This document shows positions 1 to 8,746 of a stretch of 64,000 nt of DNA, in pieces. Source of the DNA: Paracoccaceae bacterium (lineage in GTDB: Bacteria; Pseudomonadota; Alphaproteobacteria; Rhodobacterales; Rhodobacteraceae). The translations under genes and the position numbers were made by a program. The stretch spans positions 1 to 64,000 of the forward strand of contig JAFIEF010000004.1 in assembly GCA_020832655.1 (NCBI GenBank), in the 5' to 3' direction. The notes below the pieces were generated by a model. That model was given only the letters and a program-made list of their open reading frames with translations. It was not told the DNA's origin and did not search any database. Each line of letters starts with the position of its first letter. Positions within the stretch are counted from its first letter, which is position 1.

Positions 1-2
1 CG

Positions 3-512
3 ACCATTGTTCTTGAACCAATGGCGAACAAGGTCTCATTCTACCAGATCGAGAAGACAGTGCGCGGCAAGGATGCGGACATGCGCCTTGTAGCCCGGCA
101 TGAACATGCAGCCCCGATCATCACTGCGCTCAAGCCGTGGCTGAAGGCCCAGCTCTCGCGCATCCCGCAGAAATCCCAACTCGCCGAGGACATCCGATAC
201 ACCCTCGCGCACTGGCCCGGCCTGATCCGCTTCCTGGAAGACGGGACGCTCGAACTGGATACCAACCCGGTCGAGAACCAGATCAGACCAATCGCCCTGA
301 CAAGGAAGAATGCACTCTTCGCCGGGAATGAAATCGGCGCCGAGAACTGGGCCATGCTGGCCTCACTGGTCGCAACCTGCAAGATGTCCGACGTAAACCC
401 GGTCGACTATCTTGCCAACACCCTGCGCGCCATCCTCGACGGCCACCCGCAAAGCGGCATCGAAGACCTCATGCCATGGCGCTTCAACCAACCGTCAAGC
501 CTCGCCGCATAG
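3..512 (+). CDS. IS66-family transposase, C-terminal part (5' end outside the window)
   Basis: Translation contains 'LEDGTLELDTNPVENQIRPIALTRKNALFAGNEIGAENWAMLASLVATCKMSDVNPVDYLANTL', typical of the IS66 TnpC C-terminus. The reading frame is open to the window edge. Confidence 0.9.
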   Translation, partial: TIVLEPMANKVSFYQIEKTVRGKDADMRLVARHEHAAPIITALKPWLKAQLSRIPQKSQLAEDIRYTLAHWPGLIRFLEDGTLELDTNPVENQIRPIALTRKNALFAGNEIGAENWAMLASLVATCKMSDVNPVDYLANTLRAILDGHPQSGIEDLMPWRFNQPSSLAA

Positions 513-515
513 GGT

Positions 516-532
516 GACGCCGTCGCGCTTAC
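516..532. repeat. Terminal inverted repeat (right end) of the IS66-family element
   Basis: Sequence ends ...gcgcttac (reverse complement GTAAGCG), the usual IS66-group terminus, 20 bp after the transposase stop. Confidence 0.65.
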
Positions 533-537
533 GGTTG

Positions 538-556
538 TTTGGCTCCGGCGGTAGGG
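538..556. repeat. Left att-site repeat (attL): TTTGGCTCCGGCGGTAGGG
   Basis: Perfect 19-bp match to the sequence overlapping the 3' end of tRNA-Asn at 13846-13864. Confidence 0.88.
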
Positions 557-919
557 TCCGCAGCAAAACCAGAAAAAACCTTTTGGAATCAACGGTTGGC
601 CCTCTGCGAAACAACCGCCGGACCCGTATTGTGCCCAATCTTTTGTGACAGTCAAGGGCACAAGCCTTACGCACTCTCGGGGAATCGACGCTGAAAAAGT
701 AAGGAACATAGCAAGAACCTTTTCGCTCTCTCGTCGAGTTCTCGTCGCAGCACAAGAGATAGTGTCGTGTGCAGGGCGTGAGACCAACTTGCATTGCTGC
801 CTTCCTGATTTACGCTCAATCCTCCGAGTTTCGGGATTGACCCATATCTTGGGACAAGCAAGAATCCACAAGCCAGCACACGGCATAGACAGCAAGAGAT
901 TACAGATGAGGAACAAGGA

Positions 920-1273
920 ATGAACAACCCACAAGCCTCGATGGCCGAGTTGAGAAAGATAAAAGCAAAGGGCGTGAAATATCGGGGTCCCTATCAGGGA
1001 CGCTGGTTTCACGTCGGGGTTGCATTTGAGTGCGATGATGTTGCTGCAACAATGCGGTTGGGTGCGGCTCTTGCAAAATCGAAAACGCTCGCTCCACTCT
1101 TGAAAAATGAGATACATACTGATAACTCGGGTGACCAAATCCTTGTCTCATTTCACGCCCTCCACGTATACCCAGACGGGCCAAAAGTTGAGAATGACAG
1201 GTTGCAGTTTATGCTGGCCGAGTCTTTTCAAGCACAAAGTGAGTGGCAAGAACGGAACAAGGGTAGGTTATAA
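920..1273 (+). CDS. Hypothetical protein (117 aa)
   Basis: ORF track; lies between attL and the convergent res gene; no family recognised. Confidence 0.5.
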   Translation: MNNPQASMAELRKIKAKGVKYRGPYQGRWFHVGVAFECDDVAATMRLGAALAKSKTLAPLLKNEIHTDNSGDQILVSFHALHVYPDGPKVENDRLQFMLAESFQAQSEWQERNKGRL

Positions 1274-1325
1274 GCCAATCCCTTGGTCGGCTATTCCTTA
1301 TGCTGCAACGCGGGGAATGCAAACA

Positions 1326-3986
1326 TCACCGAGCGATGGTCGCCTGAATGAGGTCGAACCTTCGTTCGGTCGGCATACAAAACAGACATTGCCCACCGCT
1401 GGCTTCTGCCCAAGCGTTCCCAATCTGTCGCTTGACTTCCTCTGCTTCGTAAAACTGTTTGCCCTTGTATTCGACGACAAGCGTTCTCCCGTCTTGAAGC
1501 ATTACAACGAAGTCGGGAAAGAACTTTCGATGAGGTAGTTGTAGCCAGAATGCGTTTCTTTTGTCGTCAAGATTACGAATCCAATAAAGAACCTCATCAA
1601 GTCGGTCGATGTGAACGGCACAATCAAACTCTTCATCACTGTCGAAGTCACCGACGAGAGGTGTGTAATGTTTAGAAAACTTCGTCCCACCCGAATAGAT
1701 TTTGTTAGGGGCATAGGTCGCCTCGTCAAAAATCACCGAGTGTTCCGCACTTATGGCAAAGTCTTGGGCGTTTGCAGCAAATAGAGCATTGTAACGACCG
1801 ACTTCCCTTTCCGACCGCAGGTCTCGAATAAGGTCGGCCAATGCCCGCCGTAGGTCGTAGCGATTACGAGCCAGCACATCGAGCGGCGTTCCCTCCGATA
1901 TCAATGCGTCAAGGGCTTTTGAAATGAACACGATAGCACTTGGCTTTGTTATATCTGGGTGATGAATGCCGGAGTCGAGCCAGTTGGCAAGCCGTGCTGG
2001 TGTCCAGACTGGCTCCCGCACAATCCCGTTGAGTTGTCCTTGCAGGTTTCGAACAAATGATATCTCCAACTTGCCCTTGTCGGTGACATCAATGTTGCCT
2101 GTCTGGCTTCGGTCGATAATCTTGAAACGCTCGGTTATGGGTGACGGGTCGCATTCGTCAAGCCGCCAAGGCAAGTCAAGGAAATGCTCCTTGCTGAACA
2201 GTTCAAGTTCGCCCTGATTTCGGAATGCCAACAATGGCACAATGAAAGGGGGCTTGTCGTCTTCGTCTGCTGCCGATGTCTGGAAGTTATTCGACCTGGC
2301 ATAAAGGCGGTCAATCGTTCTGCTGACATTCGGCACGGTCGCCAGACCAAGGTGAAGAATGTTGCGGCTTTCTCGGGACATCGGCCCTGTATAGGCCAAG
2401 GTTCTTTTTTCAGGGTCAAAAGAAACACGGGAACGAACAGAGGGCGGCAAGCGGTTGATTGCGTCGGAAAAAATCTCCGGCGACACATCTTCTTGTGGCA
2501 GAGGGTCCGATTCAAATCGCTGTTGTGCTGCGGCCTCGGCAAATCCAAGATTGTGCTGCGGGGCAATCAAGGTTTCGGCTTCAAGGCGGTTGAAGCCCGC
2601 TCCGTCCACAAGCCCGTTTTTCAACTGCTGGGCAGTCTCGTCAAAACTCTTGGACACGATGAACGCATAAGACTGGTTCAATGCGTCTCGCCGTTTGCTG
2701 CGGGCTTTCGGCATTCGCAGCACTCGGCCCAATATCTGCTCAACGGCAACCGCCGACACTTGGTCGGCCAGTGAACACAGAACATAGGCAAAGGGGCAAT
2801 CCCAACCTTCTTTCAGTTTTGCCACTGTTATGATGAAGCGAACAGGGCAATCCTTCGCTTCAATGTTGTCAATGCTGTCGAGGTCTTTGCGTGGTCCGGT
2901 ATGAACTGCGATTTGTTCTTTCGGAACGCCTGCCTCTTCGACGAGGTGCTTTTCCAGCACTTCCCAAGTCAAGCGGTGTGGGTCTTTCGCACTGGCACTT
3001 TGTGCCTGAAACAGAATGATGGGGCGAATATACTCGCCCGTTTCCTGCTCTTCGGCCTTGGCGGCTTCTTCCAGCATTCGCTGGCAATCCCGTGCCGCTC
3101 CTACGCTCTTTTTCCAATCGCCGTCCGTGGTCAAGCGGATTGGCATTTTTATCATCTCTTCTGCCTTCAACTCGGCGGCAGACACAGAATAGAGAATGTT
3201 CGAGGCGTGTTTGTCTCGCTCGGGCTTATGTTCGGTCTGCGGGGTGGCCGTAAGTTCGAGAATGAGCGACGGATTGAAGCGGGCAAGCGTGCGGAAAGAC
3301 AAGTCGCTCCGACTGTTATGAGCCTCATCGACAATGACCATTGGCCGATGAAGTTTCAGCAGGTTGGCAAGCGAAGCGATTGGGCGGCGGGTGCCGTCCA
3401 TAATATCGAGGTTTGCCATCTGCTCTACGGTCAAGCCCTCGAAATGGTCCATCAACGCCCCTGCGTCTTCATAGACCTTCAAGCCCTCGGGATTTTCCTT
3501 TCCTTTGTCATCTTCACGGCGGAAAGATTGAATCGTGGACACGATGACAACTGCCCCGCCCAATGCGTCGGCTCGTGACATCGACAAGGCTTCGGCCTTG
3601 GTTATCACGGTGAAGTTGCGGTTGAAGTCTTTCATCAGTGCCGCCCGATATGGGTGGCCTTCTGTCTTCAATGCCTGAATGGTCTGGTCCAGAATGGCGG
3701 TCGAAGGGACAAGCCACAAAACCATCGGGTTCGGGGTTTGCAGCAGGTCACGGGCGGCAATGCCGATGGCATAGGCCGCAAGCAATGTTTTCCCGCCGCC
3801 TGTCGGCACTCGAAGGCAGACATATGGTGTGCCATCGGCCACGGCGGGGGCGTGGCGAAAGGGCAGATTTGTGGCCTTGTAGAAAGCCAGATTTGCCCCG
3901 TGCTCTTGGGTGTCTCGCAGATAAGATGACAGGCGTTCAAGGGAAAGCCGCTGATATTCCTTCAACTCGAAGTTGGTCGCCGCCAT
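1326..3986 (-). CDS. Type III restriction enzyme, Res subunit (DEAD/DEAH helicase plus PD-(D/E)XK-like C-terminus)
   Basis: Walker A 'RVPTGGGKT', 'VDEAHNSR', 'GWDCPFAYVLC', 'EQILGRVLRMP', C-terminal 'FFPDFVVMLQDGRTLVVEYKG'. Adjacent to a mod gene. Confidence 0.92.
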   Translation of the reverse strand: MAATNFELKEYQRLSLERLSSYLRDTQEHGANLAFYKATNLPFRHAPAVADGTPYVCLRVPTGGGKTLLAAYAIGIAARDLLQTPNPMVLWLVPSTAILDQTIQALKTEGHPYRAALMKDFNRNFTVITKAEALSMSRADALGGAVVIVSTIQSFRREDDKGKENPEGLKVYEDAGALMDHFEGLTVEQMANLDIMDGTRRPIASLANLLKLHRPMVIVDEAHNSRSDLSFRTLARFNPSLILELTATPQTEHKPERDKHASNILYSVSAAELKAEEMIKMPIRLTTDGDWKKSVGAARDCQRMLEEAAKAEEQETGEYIRPIILFQAQSASAKDPHRLTWEVLEKHLVEEAGVPKEQIAVHTGPRKDLDSIDNIEAKDCPVRFIITVAKLKEGWDCPFAYVLCSLADQVSAVAVEQILGRVLRMPKARSKRRDALNQSYAFIVSKSFDETAQQLKNGLVDGAGFNRLEAETLIAPQHNLGFAEAAAQQRFESDPLPQEDVSPEIFSDAINRLPPSVRSRVSFDPEKRTLAYTGPMSRESRNILHLGLATVPNVSRTIDRLYARSNNFQTSAADEDDKPPFIVPLLAFRNQGELELFSKEHFLDLPWRLDECDPSPITERFKIIDRSQTGNIDVTDKGKLEISFVRNLQGQLNGIVREPVWTPARLANWLDSGIHHPDITKPSAIVFISKALDALISEGTPLDVLARNRYDLRRALADLIRDLRSEREVGRYNALFAANAQDFAISAEHSVIFDEATYAPNKIYSGGTKFSKHYTPLVGDFDSDEEFDCAVHIDRLDEVLYWIRNLDDKRNAFWLQLPHRKFFPDFVVMLQDGRTLVVEYKGKQFYEAEEVKRQIGNAWAEASGGQCLFCMPTERRFDLIQATIAR

Positions 3987-3987
3987 A

Positions 3988-5625
3988 TCAAAGCCCCTCG
4001 ATCTGGTAAGGGATTTGCTTGAAGACCACGCCCTCTGCCTTCAAGCGTTCGGGGGTGACGGTCGTTCCTTCGGCATAGACAACCCGCATACCTTCAAAGC
4101 CTTCGGGCGGGGGCGGCAGGTCGGCCAGTGCGGCAGGGGTCAAGACATTGCCAGAGGCTTCGCGGGCAAAGCCTTCCTGCCCTGGCGAAAACAGCAGATA
4201 GACGGCCTTCTCGGCGTGCTTGCCAAGAAATGATGTCTGTCCCGTCGCCTTGGTCGGAATGGGCACGCCAGTTTCGGCAAAGAAGATGTGAGCGGCAAGG
4301 TCGGAAAAGGTTACGCCGCCGTCAATATCTCCGAACTCGTTGAAGAGTGGCACGCCAAGGTGACAGAAACGGAAGCCGCCACCGAGTGCTTCGACGGGCT
4401 TGGTTGGGTCGCCACCTTTGTCATAACCTTCGACCGAACGCCGCAAGCGAGTGGCCGTAACTTCTCTTGCAATCTTTTCTTCCATTTCAATCAAAATGAA
4501 GCGTCGATTGCCGCCGTCCTGTTTGTTGAGGTCCAACACGGCGTGGCCCGTCGTGCCTGAACCGGCGAAAGAATCTAAAATGAGGTCTTCTGGACCTGCT
4601 CCGATTTTCAGCAAATGGGCAATCAATGTGGTCGGTTTCGGTGTCGCAAAAACTTCATCTTGTCCGTGAAAGATTTCAAGAATCTGCCGCTTTGCCGACT
4701 GGTTGTGTCCTACATCTGCGTGAAGCAATACCGTCCGAGGAACAACGCCGCCTACATCGGAAAGGAACCTCTTGAATCGTGGAGAGGTATTCCTTCCAGA
4801 TTTCCCCCAAAAAATACGATTTTCTTCAACGTGCTTTTCGTATGTCTCTCTGGGGTAACGCCAGACGGCAGTAGGTGATGGCCAAATCTCTTCTCCCGTG
4901 TTCGGGTTCACAATTGCATACCAACCATTAGGTCGTTCTTGCTTGGACTTATTTGAGGTGTAGTTGTCTGATTGCCAGCGTCCTCGTGGGTCATCATCAG
5001 GATTTTGATACTTCCCGTCCTGAGCCGATGTTCTTTCTAGTTTGTTGGGTGACCACAGATTCTTCTGTTTTGCATAGACCAAGATGTAGTCGTGGTCATC
5101 ACTGAAAAATTTAGCGTCGTTTGCTGGTGCATATTTCTTTTGCCAAACCAAGCAAGCGATGAAGTTGTTTGTCCCAAAAACCTCATCAAGAAGAACTCGC
5201 AACCGATGGTGTTCATCATCATCAATACTTACAAAAATAACGCCATCTTCCCGCAAGAAGTCACGCAACAAGCGAAGTCGGGGATACATCATACAAAGCC
5301 ATTTATCGTGGCGGGACAGGTCTTCGGCTTCCTTGCCGACGACCTTTCCAAGCCACGAACGGATTTCAGGACTGTTCACATTGTCATTGTAAACCCAACC
5401 CTCATTCCCTGTATTGTAGGGCGGGTCGATGTAAATGCATTTCACCTGTCCAGCGTAATAGGGCAACAGGGCTTTCAGGGCTTCGAGGTTGTCGCCCTGC
5501 ACCAGCAGGTTGCCTGCGTCGGGGTCGCCTGCCGACAACTCTCCATCACAATGAACAAGGCGATACGGCACTTCTTGGTGGTGGTGTTCGACCGCCGATT
5601 TTCCAATCCAGTTCAATGATGGCAT
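3988..5625 (-). CDS. Type III DNA-methyltransferase, Mod subunit (N6-adenine)
   Basis: 'IYIDPPYNTGNEGWVYNDN' (DPPY catalytic motif) and 'ILDSFAGSGTTGHAVLDLN' (SAM-binding FxGxG motif). Stop codon is adjacent to the res start. Confidence 0.93.
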   Translation of the reverse strand: MPSLNWIGKSAVEHHHQEVPYRLVHCDGELSAGDPDAGNLLVQGDNLEALKALLPYYAGQVKCIYIDPPYNTGNEGWVYNDNVNSPEIRSWLGKVVGKEAEDLSRHDKWLCMMYPRLRLLRDFLREDGVIFVSIDDDEHHRLRVLLDEVFGTNNFIACLVWQKKYAPANDAKFFSDDHDYILVYAKQKNLWSPNKLERTSAQDGKYQNPDDDPRGRWQSDNYTSNKSKQERPNGWYAIVNPNTGEEIWPSPTAVWRYPRETYEKHVEENRIFWGKSGRNTSPRFKRFLSDVGGVVPRTVLLHADVGHNQSAKRQILEIFHGQDEVFATPKPTTLIAHLLKIGAGPEDLILDSFAGSGTTGHAVLDLNKQDGGNRRFILIEMEEKIAREVTATRLRRSVEGYDKGGDPTKPVEALGGGFRFCHLGVPLFNEFGDIDGGVTFSDLAAHIFFAETGVPIPTKATGQTSFLGKHAEKAVYLLFSPGQEGFAREASGNVLTPAALADLPPPPEGFEGMRVVYAEGTTVTPERLKAEGVVFKQIPYQIEGL

Positions 5626-5850
5626 TCTTGGCTCCCTGTTCTTGTTGGCACCTTGTCCCGTCCGGCGGTAATGTTCAAGCCGCTATCGGGACACCGGGCA
5701 GAGCGATGTTCGGCAAAGCCTTGGTTTTGTTGAACAGTTGCGAATGAACAAGCGGATGTGTCACGCAGACACGCGGCATCTGCTCTTTGCAACGCTCAAC
5801 GAACGATTGTAGCAGACCAGCACATACGCCGATGAACATTCCCTTCACAC

Positions 5851-6177
5851 TTGACATACCCCTCTCCGCTGGTCAGGATTTCGGACAACGAGGGTAGGCT
5901 CCTGGGTTTTGCTACAATGGAAATGCTGTTCGCGATGTTAATTGCAAAACTCCTCGGAATTGCGGGTCTTGGCGGATTATTATCTGGGCTCTTCATTCGC
6001 TCCTTGCCGCTCGCTTTGAGTGGTGGGGTTGCAGCAGGATTTATTGGCCAAATCGTATTGAGTAGCCTACGAAGCTCGAGTGTTGGTTTATTGAGTTGGA
6101 TTATGGCTATTGTTGCAGGGATTCTAGCAGCTGCAATCGGGTGGCTTGTGCGTGGTAGGAAAATCTCCGCAAAATGA
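5851..6177 (+). CDS. Small multi-TM membrane protein (internal start near 5917 possible)
   Basis: Hydrophobic, Gly-rich segments 'MLIAKLLGIAGLGGLLSGLFI...GGVAAGFIGQIVLSSL...GIMAIVAG-type'. Resembles GlsB/YeaQ/YmgE-type membrane proteins only in composition. Confidence 0.5.
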   Translation: MTYPSPLVRISDNEGRLLGFATMEMLFAMLIAKLLGIAGLGGLLSGLFIRSLPLALSGGVAAGFIGQIVLSSLRSSSVGLLSWIMAIVAGILAAAIGWLVRGRKISAK

Positions 6178-6686
6178 GCAAGATGATATGGCGTAATGAA
6201 AACTTAGATGGTGCGAAATCTTCATTTCTGTATATAGCCAACTTGGCTAAACAAATTCGAGGTTCTTTTTTTCTATTCCAGAAAGGGCACAAAAATATGT
6301 CTGCGTCGCCACTCCCCATAAATGATTATGACGTAGCAGCAATAAGCAATCAAGTGCAAAGATGGCAATCAAACGGGCTCTTTGCGAGTTTCGACATCGC
6401 TGGTCGCTCTAATGGTGTAGCACTAATTATTCTTGAAAACTGTCTTTCTTTAAGTTACGGCTTCGCGGCGTTAGAAATACGAAAGTTCGGTATCAAACGC
6501 TTTATTGGAAAGAGATCTTATTGGGTAATTCAACTTTACGCCGGCGATAGTGCTACGGGACCGTTCCACAAAAAAGGCTGTGTCACCGGAAATATGCTTG
6601 TGAGTGCTCTCGCAGAAGCGGAGTTAGATATTAGGCACAACTTCATCAGCAAACTATCAATGGAATGGGCAACAAATTCAGTATAA
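6174..6686 (+). CDS. Hypothetical protein (170 aa), ATGA-overlapped with the upstream membrane protein
   Basis: Start codon overlaps the stop of ORF 5851-6177 (aATGA); no family recognised. Confidence 0.5.
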   Translation: MSKMIWRNENLDGAKSSFLYIANLAKQIRGSFFLFQKGHKNMSASPLPINDYDVAAISNQVQRWQSNGLFASFDIAGRSNGVALIILENCLSLSYGFAALEIRKFGIKRFIGKRSYWVIQLYAGDSATGPFHKKGCVTGNMLVSALAEAELDIRHNFISKLSMEWATNSV

Positions 6687-6884
6687 CTCTTGTTTATTGC
6701 TATGACATTTGTCTGCTGACAAAATTTTACCTGCGTTGCGGAGCAAAAGAGGGTTGGAAACAGATTACCCTTTGCCAAAAAGAGAGCCTGTCGATAGAAA
6801 GTTAGTAATCTTGTGGTGAAAGTCCTTTCTATTGGGCTACACACATTTTTAAGTGACCTATGAAGGACAGAGAGCGGAGGCGGT

Positions 6885-7163
6885 ATGAAAGAATCGCGAC
6901 GGTTCGAAATCAATAATGAAATCGAAACTCTGCAAAGAGGGATGGACCCGAATGGAAACTTCTGGATAGGACTTGGAGCCTTTGGTATTATTGCGACTGC
7001 ACTCGGACTTCAGGGTGATGGTGTGGCGGCAGGTCTTGGGATTGCTGTTTCAATCGGGCTTTTGTTGTATGGGTTCGCTGCAAAGGATAAGGTCAAAAAG
7101 TCGGAAGAAAAGATTAGGATTTTGCAGAAGACACTCGACCTCGCAAAGCCTAACGAGAAATGA
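6885..7163 (+). CDS. Small membrane protein (92 aa, two predicted TM helices flanked by charged helices)
   Basis: 'FWIGLGAFGIIATALGLQ' and 'VAAGLGIAVSIGLLLYGFAA' hydrophobic stretches, upstream RBS-like 'agcggaggcggt'. Confidence 0.5.
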   Translation: MKESRRFEINNEIETLQRGMDPNGNFWIGLGAFGIIATALGLQGDGVAAGLGIAVSIGLLLYGFAAKDKVKKSEEKIRILQKTLDLAKPNEK

Positions 7164-7225
7164 AAGAAGTAAGGATTATCGAATAAAGAGCCTGATTCTT
7201 GTTTGAGATTTTTTGGTTGTGGCGG

Positions 7226-8122
7226 CTATTCAGCCGCCACATATCCAACGTGTTTCTCAAGTGCGTAAATAAAATCCACGGCTTTCTGGGCTTCACTTGC
7301 TGCACGGAAAATCGCTTTCTTGTCTTCCTTCATCGCTGCAAGCCAACCTTCGATATATGCCCCGCTCTGGGCAAAGTCGGGGGTCAAGCCAAGCGTTACC
7401 GACAGAATGCAGTTTCCGATTTCGGCAATCAGTTCTTCAAAGGCATATGCCTTGCGGTCGGAAAACCGTTCAAAGCGTGCAAGGCGGGTGCTGGCTCCTG
7501 TCCAGTGGGTGAGTTCGTGGGCAAGTGTGCCATAATACCCGTTGGCGTTGTGAAATGTCTGAATCAACGGCATATGAATCAGGTCTTTGGTAATGTCGTA
7601 ATAGGCTCGGGGCTTTGATGTCGCTTCGATCTTGGCACCTGTTGCGGCAAAAAACGCGTCCAGATGGGCGACAGGCTCGGTGCCAAGGTCTGCGGCGGGT
7701 TCTGGAATGTCGTAATATTCGGCGGGCAATCCGTCTATCTGGTCGGCGTTGAATACCCGATAGCCTTTTGCATAGGGGATTACCTTCTCTTCGCCGTTCT
7801 CGTCTTCTTTCTCGACGGTGCCAAACTTCACAACGGTTGCCGATTTCTCGCCTTTGCGGACATTGCCGCCAAGTTCCTTTGCCTGCTTGAAGGTCAACCA
7901 GCGTGCCGATGTGTAGCCCTTGGCCGACGCGATAGACCACAACACAAGAATGTTGATTCCCCGATATGGCTCGCCGTTGTGACGCAAAGGCAGACTCGCC
8001 CCCTTGCTGCTGCCTGTCCAGGGCTTCCGCCACGGTGGGCAACCTGCTTCGATGGCCTGCATAAGTTGGTCGGTGATTTGCTGGTGAAGGTCAAAAGTCG
8101 CTGCCGCCATTGTCAACTCCAT
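7226..8122 (-). CDS. ardC: ArdC-family antirestriction protein (N-terminal ssDNA-binding plus zincin-like domain)
   Basis: N-terminus 'DLHQQITDQLMQAIEAGCPPWRKPW...NGEPYRGINILVLW', 'GTLAHELTHWTGASTRLAR' (HExxH), 'YAFEELIAEIGNCIL'. Confidence 0.9.
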   Translation of the reverse strand: MELTMAAATFDLHQQITDQLMQAIEAGCPPWRKPWTGSSKGASLPLRHNGEPYRGINILVLWSIASAKGYTSARWLTFKQAKELGGNVRKGEKSATVVKFGTVEKEDENGEEKVIPYAKGYRVFNADQIDGLPAEYYDIPEPAADLGTEPVAHLDAFFAATGAKIEATSKPRAYYDITKDLIHMPLIQTFHNANGYYGTLAHELTHWTGASTRLARFERFSDRKAYAFEELIAEIGNCILSVTLGLTPDFAQSGAYIEGWLAAMKEDKKAIFRAASEAQKAVDFIYALEKHVGYVAAE

Positions 8123-8169
8123 TGTGCTTGGAAGAGCAATGTGAGTTCTTTCCCCAAAGGCCAAAGCCG

Positions 8170-8515
8170 TCTAACTTCCGCCTTGGGCGGGACATCTCTG
8201 CTCTTCCGTTTGAAATGCCCATACATTTCAAAGGGCAGAGCAGAGAGGGCATAGCCCGACCTGCGGTCTGGCAGGCACGGTGCAACTGGGTGAAGCCCGT
8301 GAAAACGGGAAGGAACCGCCCGCTTGCGGGTGGAAGGAACCGGTTTTCTCGGGCGGAACTGCTGCAACGCAGCACTTGCCGGTTGTGGCGTGCCTGCCAG
8401 ACTGGTAGGCGGAACATTCTAAAACGAAAGGATTCAAAGCAGGGTGAATGGCAATCTGCCATTGAGTGCTGCTGCGGCTATTTCACGCTCAATCCCGCCG
8501 TGAGGGATTTCGATT
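8170..8515 (+). ncRNA. Candidate structured non-coding RNA / DNA structural region between ardC and the relaxase gene
   Basis: Hairpins read by eye: 8178-8190; 8195-8247 (10+9 bp); 8248-8258; 14-bp closing stem 8267-8280/8390-8403; 8297-8310 with GAAA loop; 8317-8334 with CUUG loop; 8361-8375. Terminator-like 8492-8520. No supported coding gene. Confidence 0.5.
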
Positions 8516-8520
8516 TCTTA
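8492..8520 (+). terminator. Possible intrinsic terminator of the structured region
   Basis: AATCCC-gccgtga-GGGATT followed by tcgatttctt. Confidence 0.4.
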
Positions 8521-8746
8521 TATGAAACCTCTCTTCGGGCTTTTTATATTCCAGAAATACTCCCATATCTTTTTTAGCCGAACGGACGCTCCCCCGTGAC
8601 CTCCCAAGGCAAGGGAAAGATTGAAACAAATCCTATATGGCCATAAAATGGGTTTGCGAAGATTTTTCCCGTCCTTCCCGCCGCATAGGCGGCTTCGAAA
8701 GTCGAATGAAACTCCTGTTTGGCCCTCTGTCTCCAGAGGGCCACTT

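Noticed and set aside
8170-8520. Retron msr-msd or group II intron
   Set aside because: No reverse transcriptase or maturase is encoded anywhere in the element.
8091-8577. Overlapping ORFs in both strands of the structured region (8091-8462, 8110-8577, 8113-8367, 8228-8437)
   Set aside because: Translations lack domain features and change frame through inverted repeats; a structural non-coding explanation fits better.
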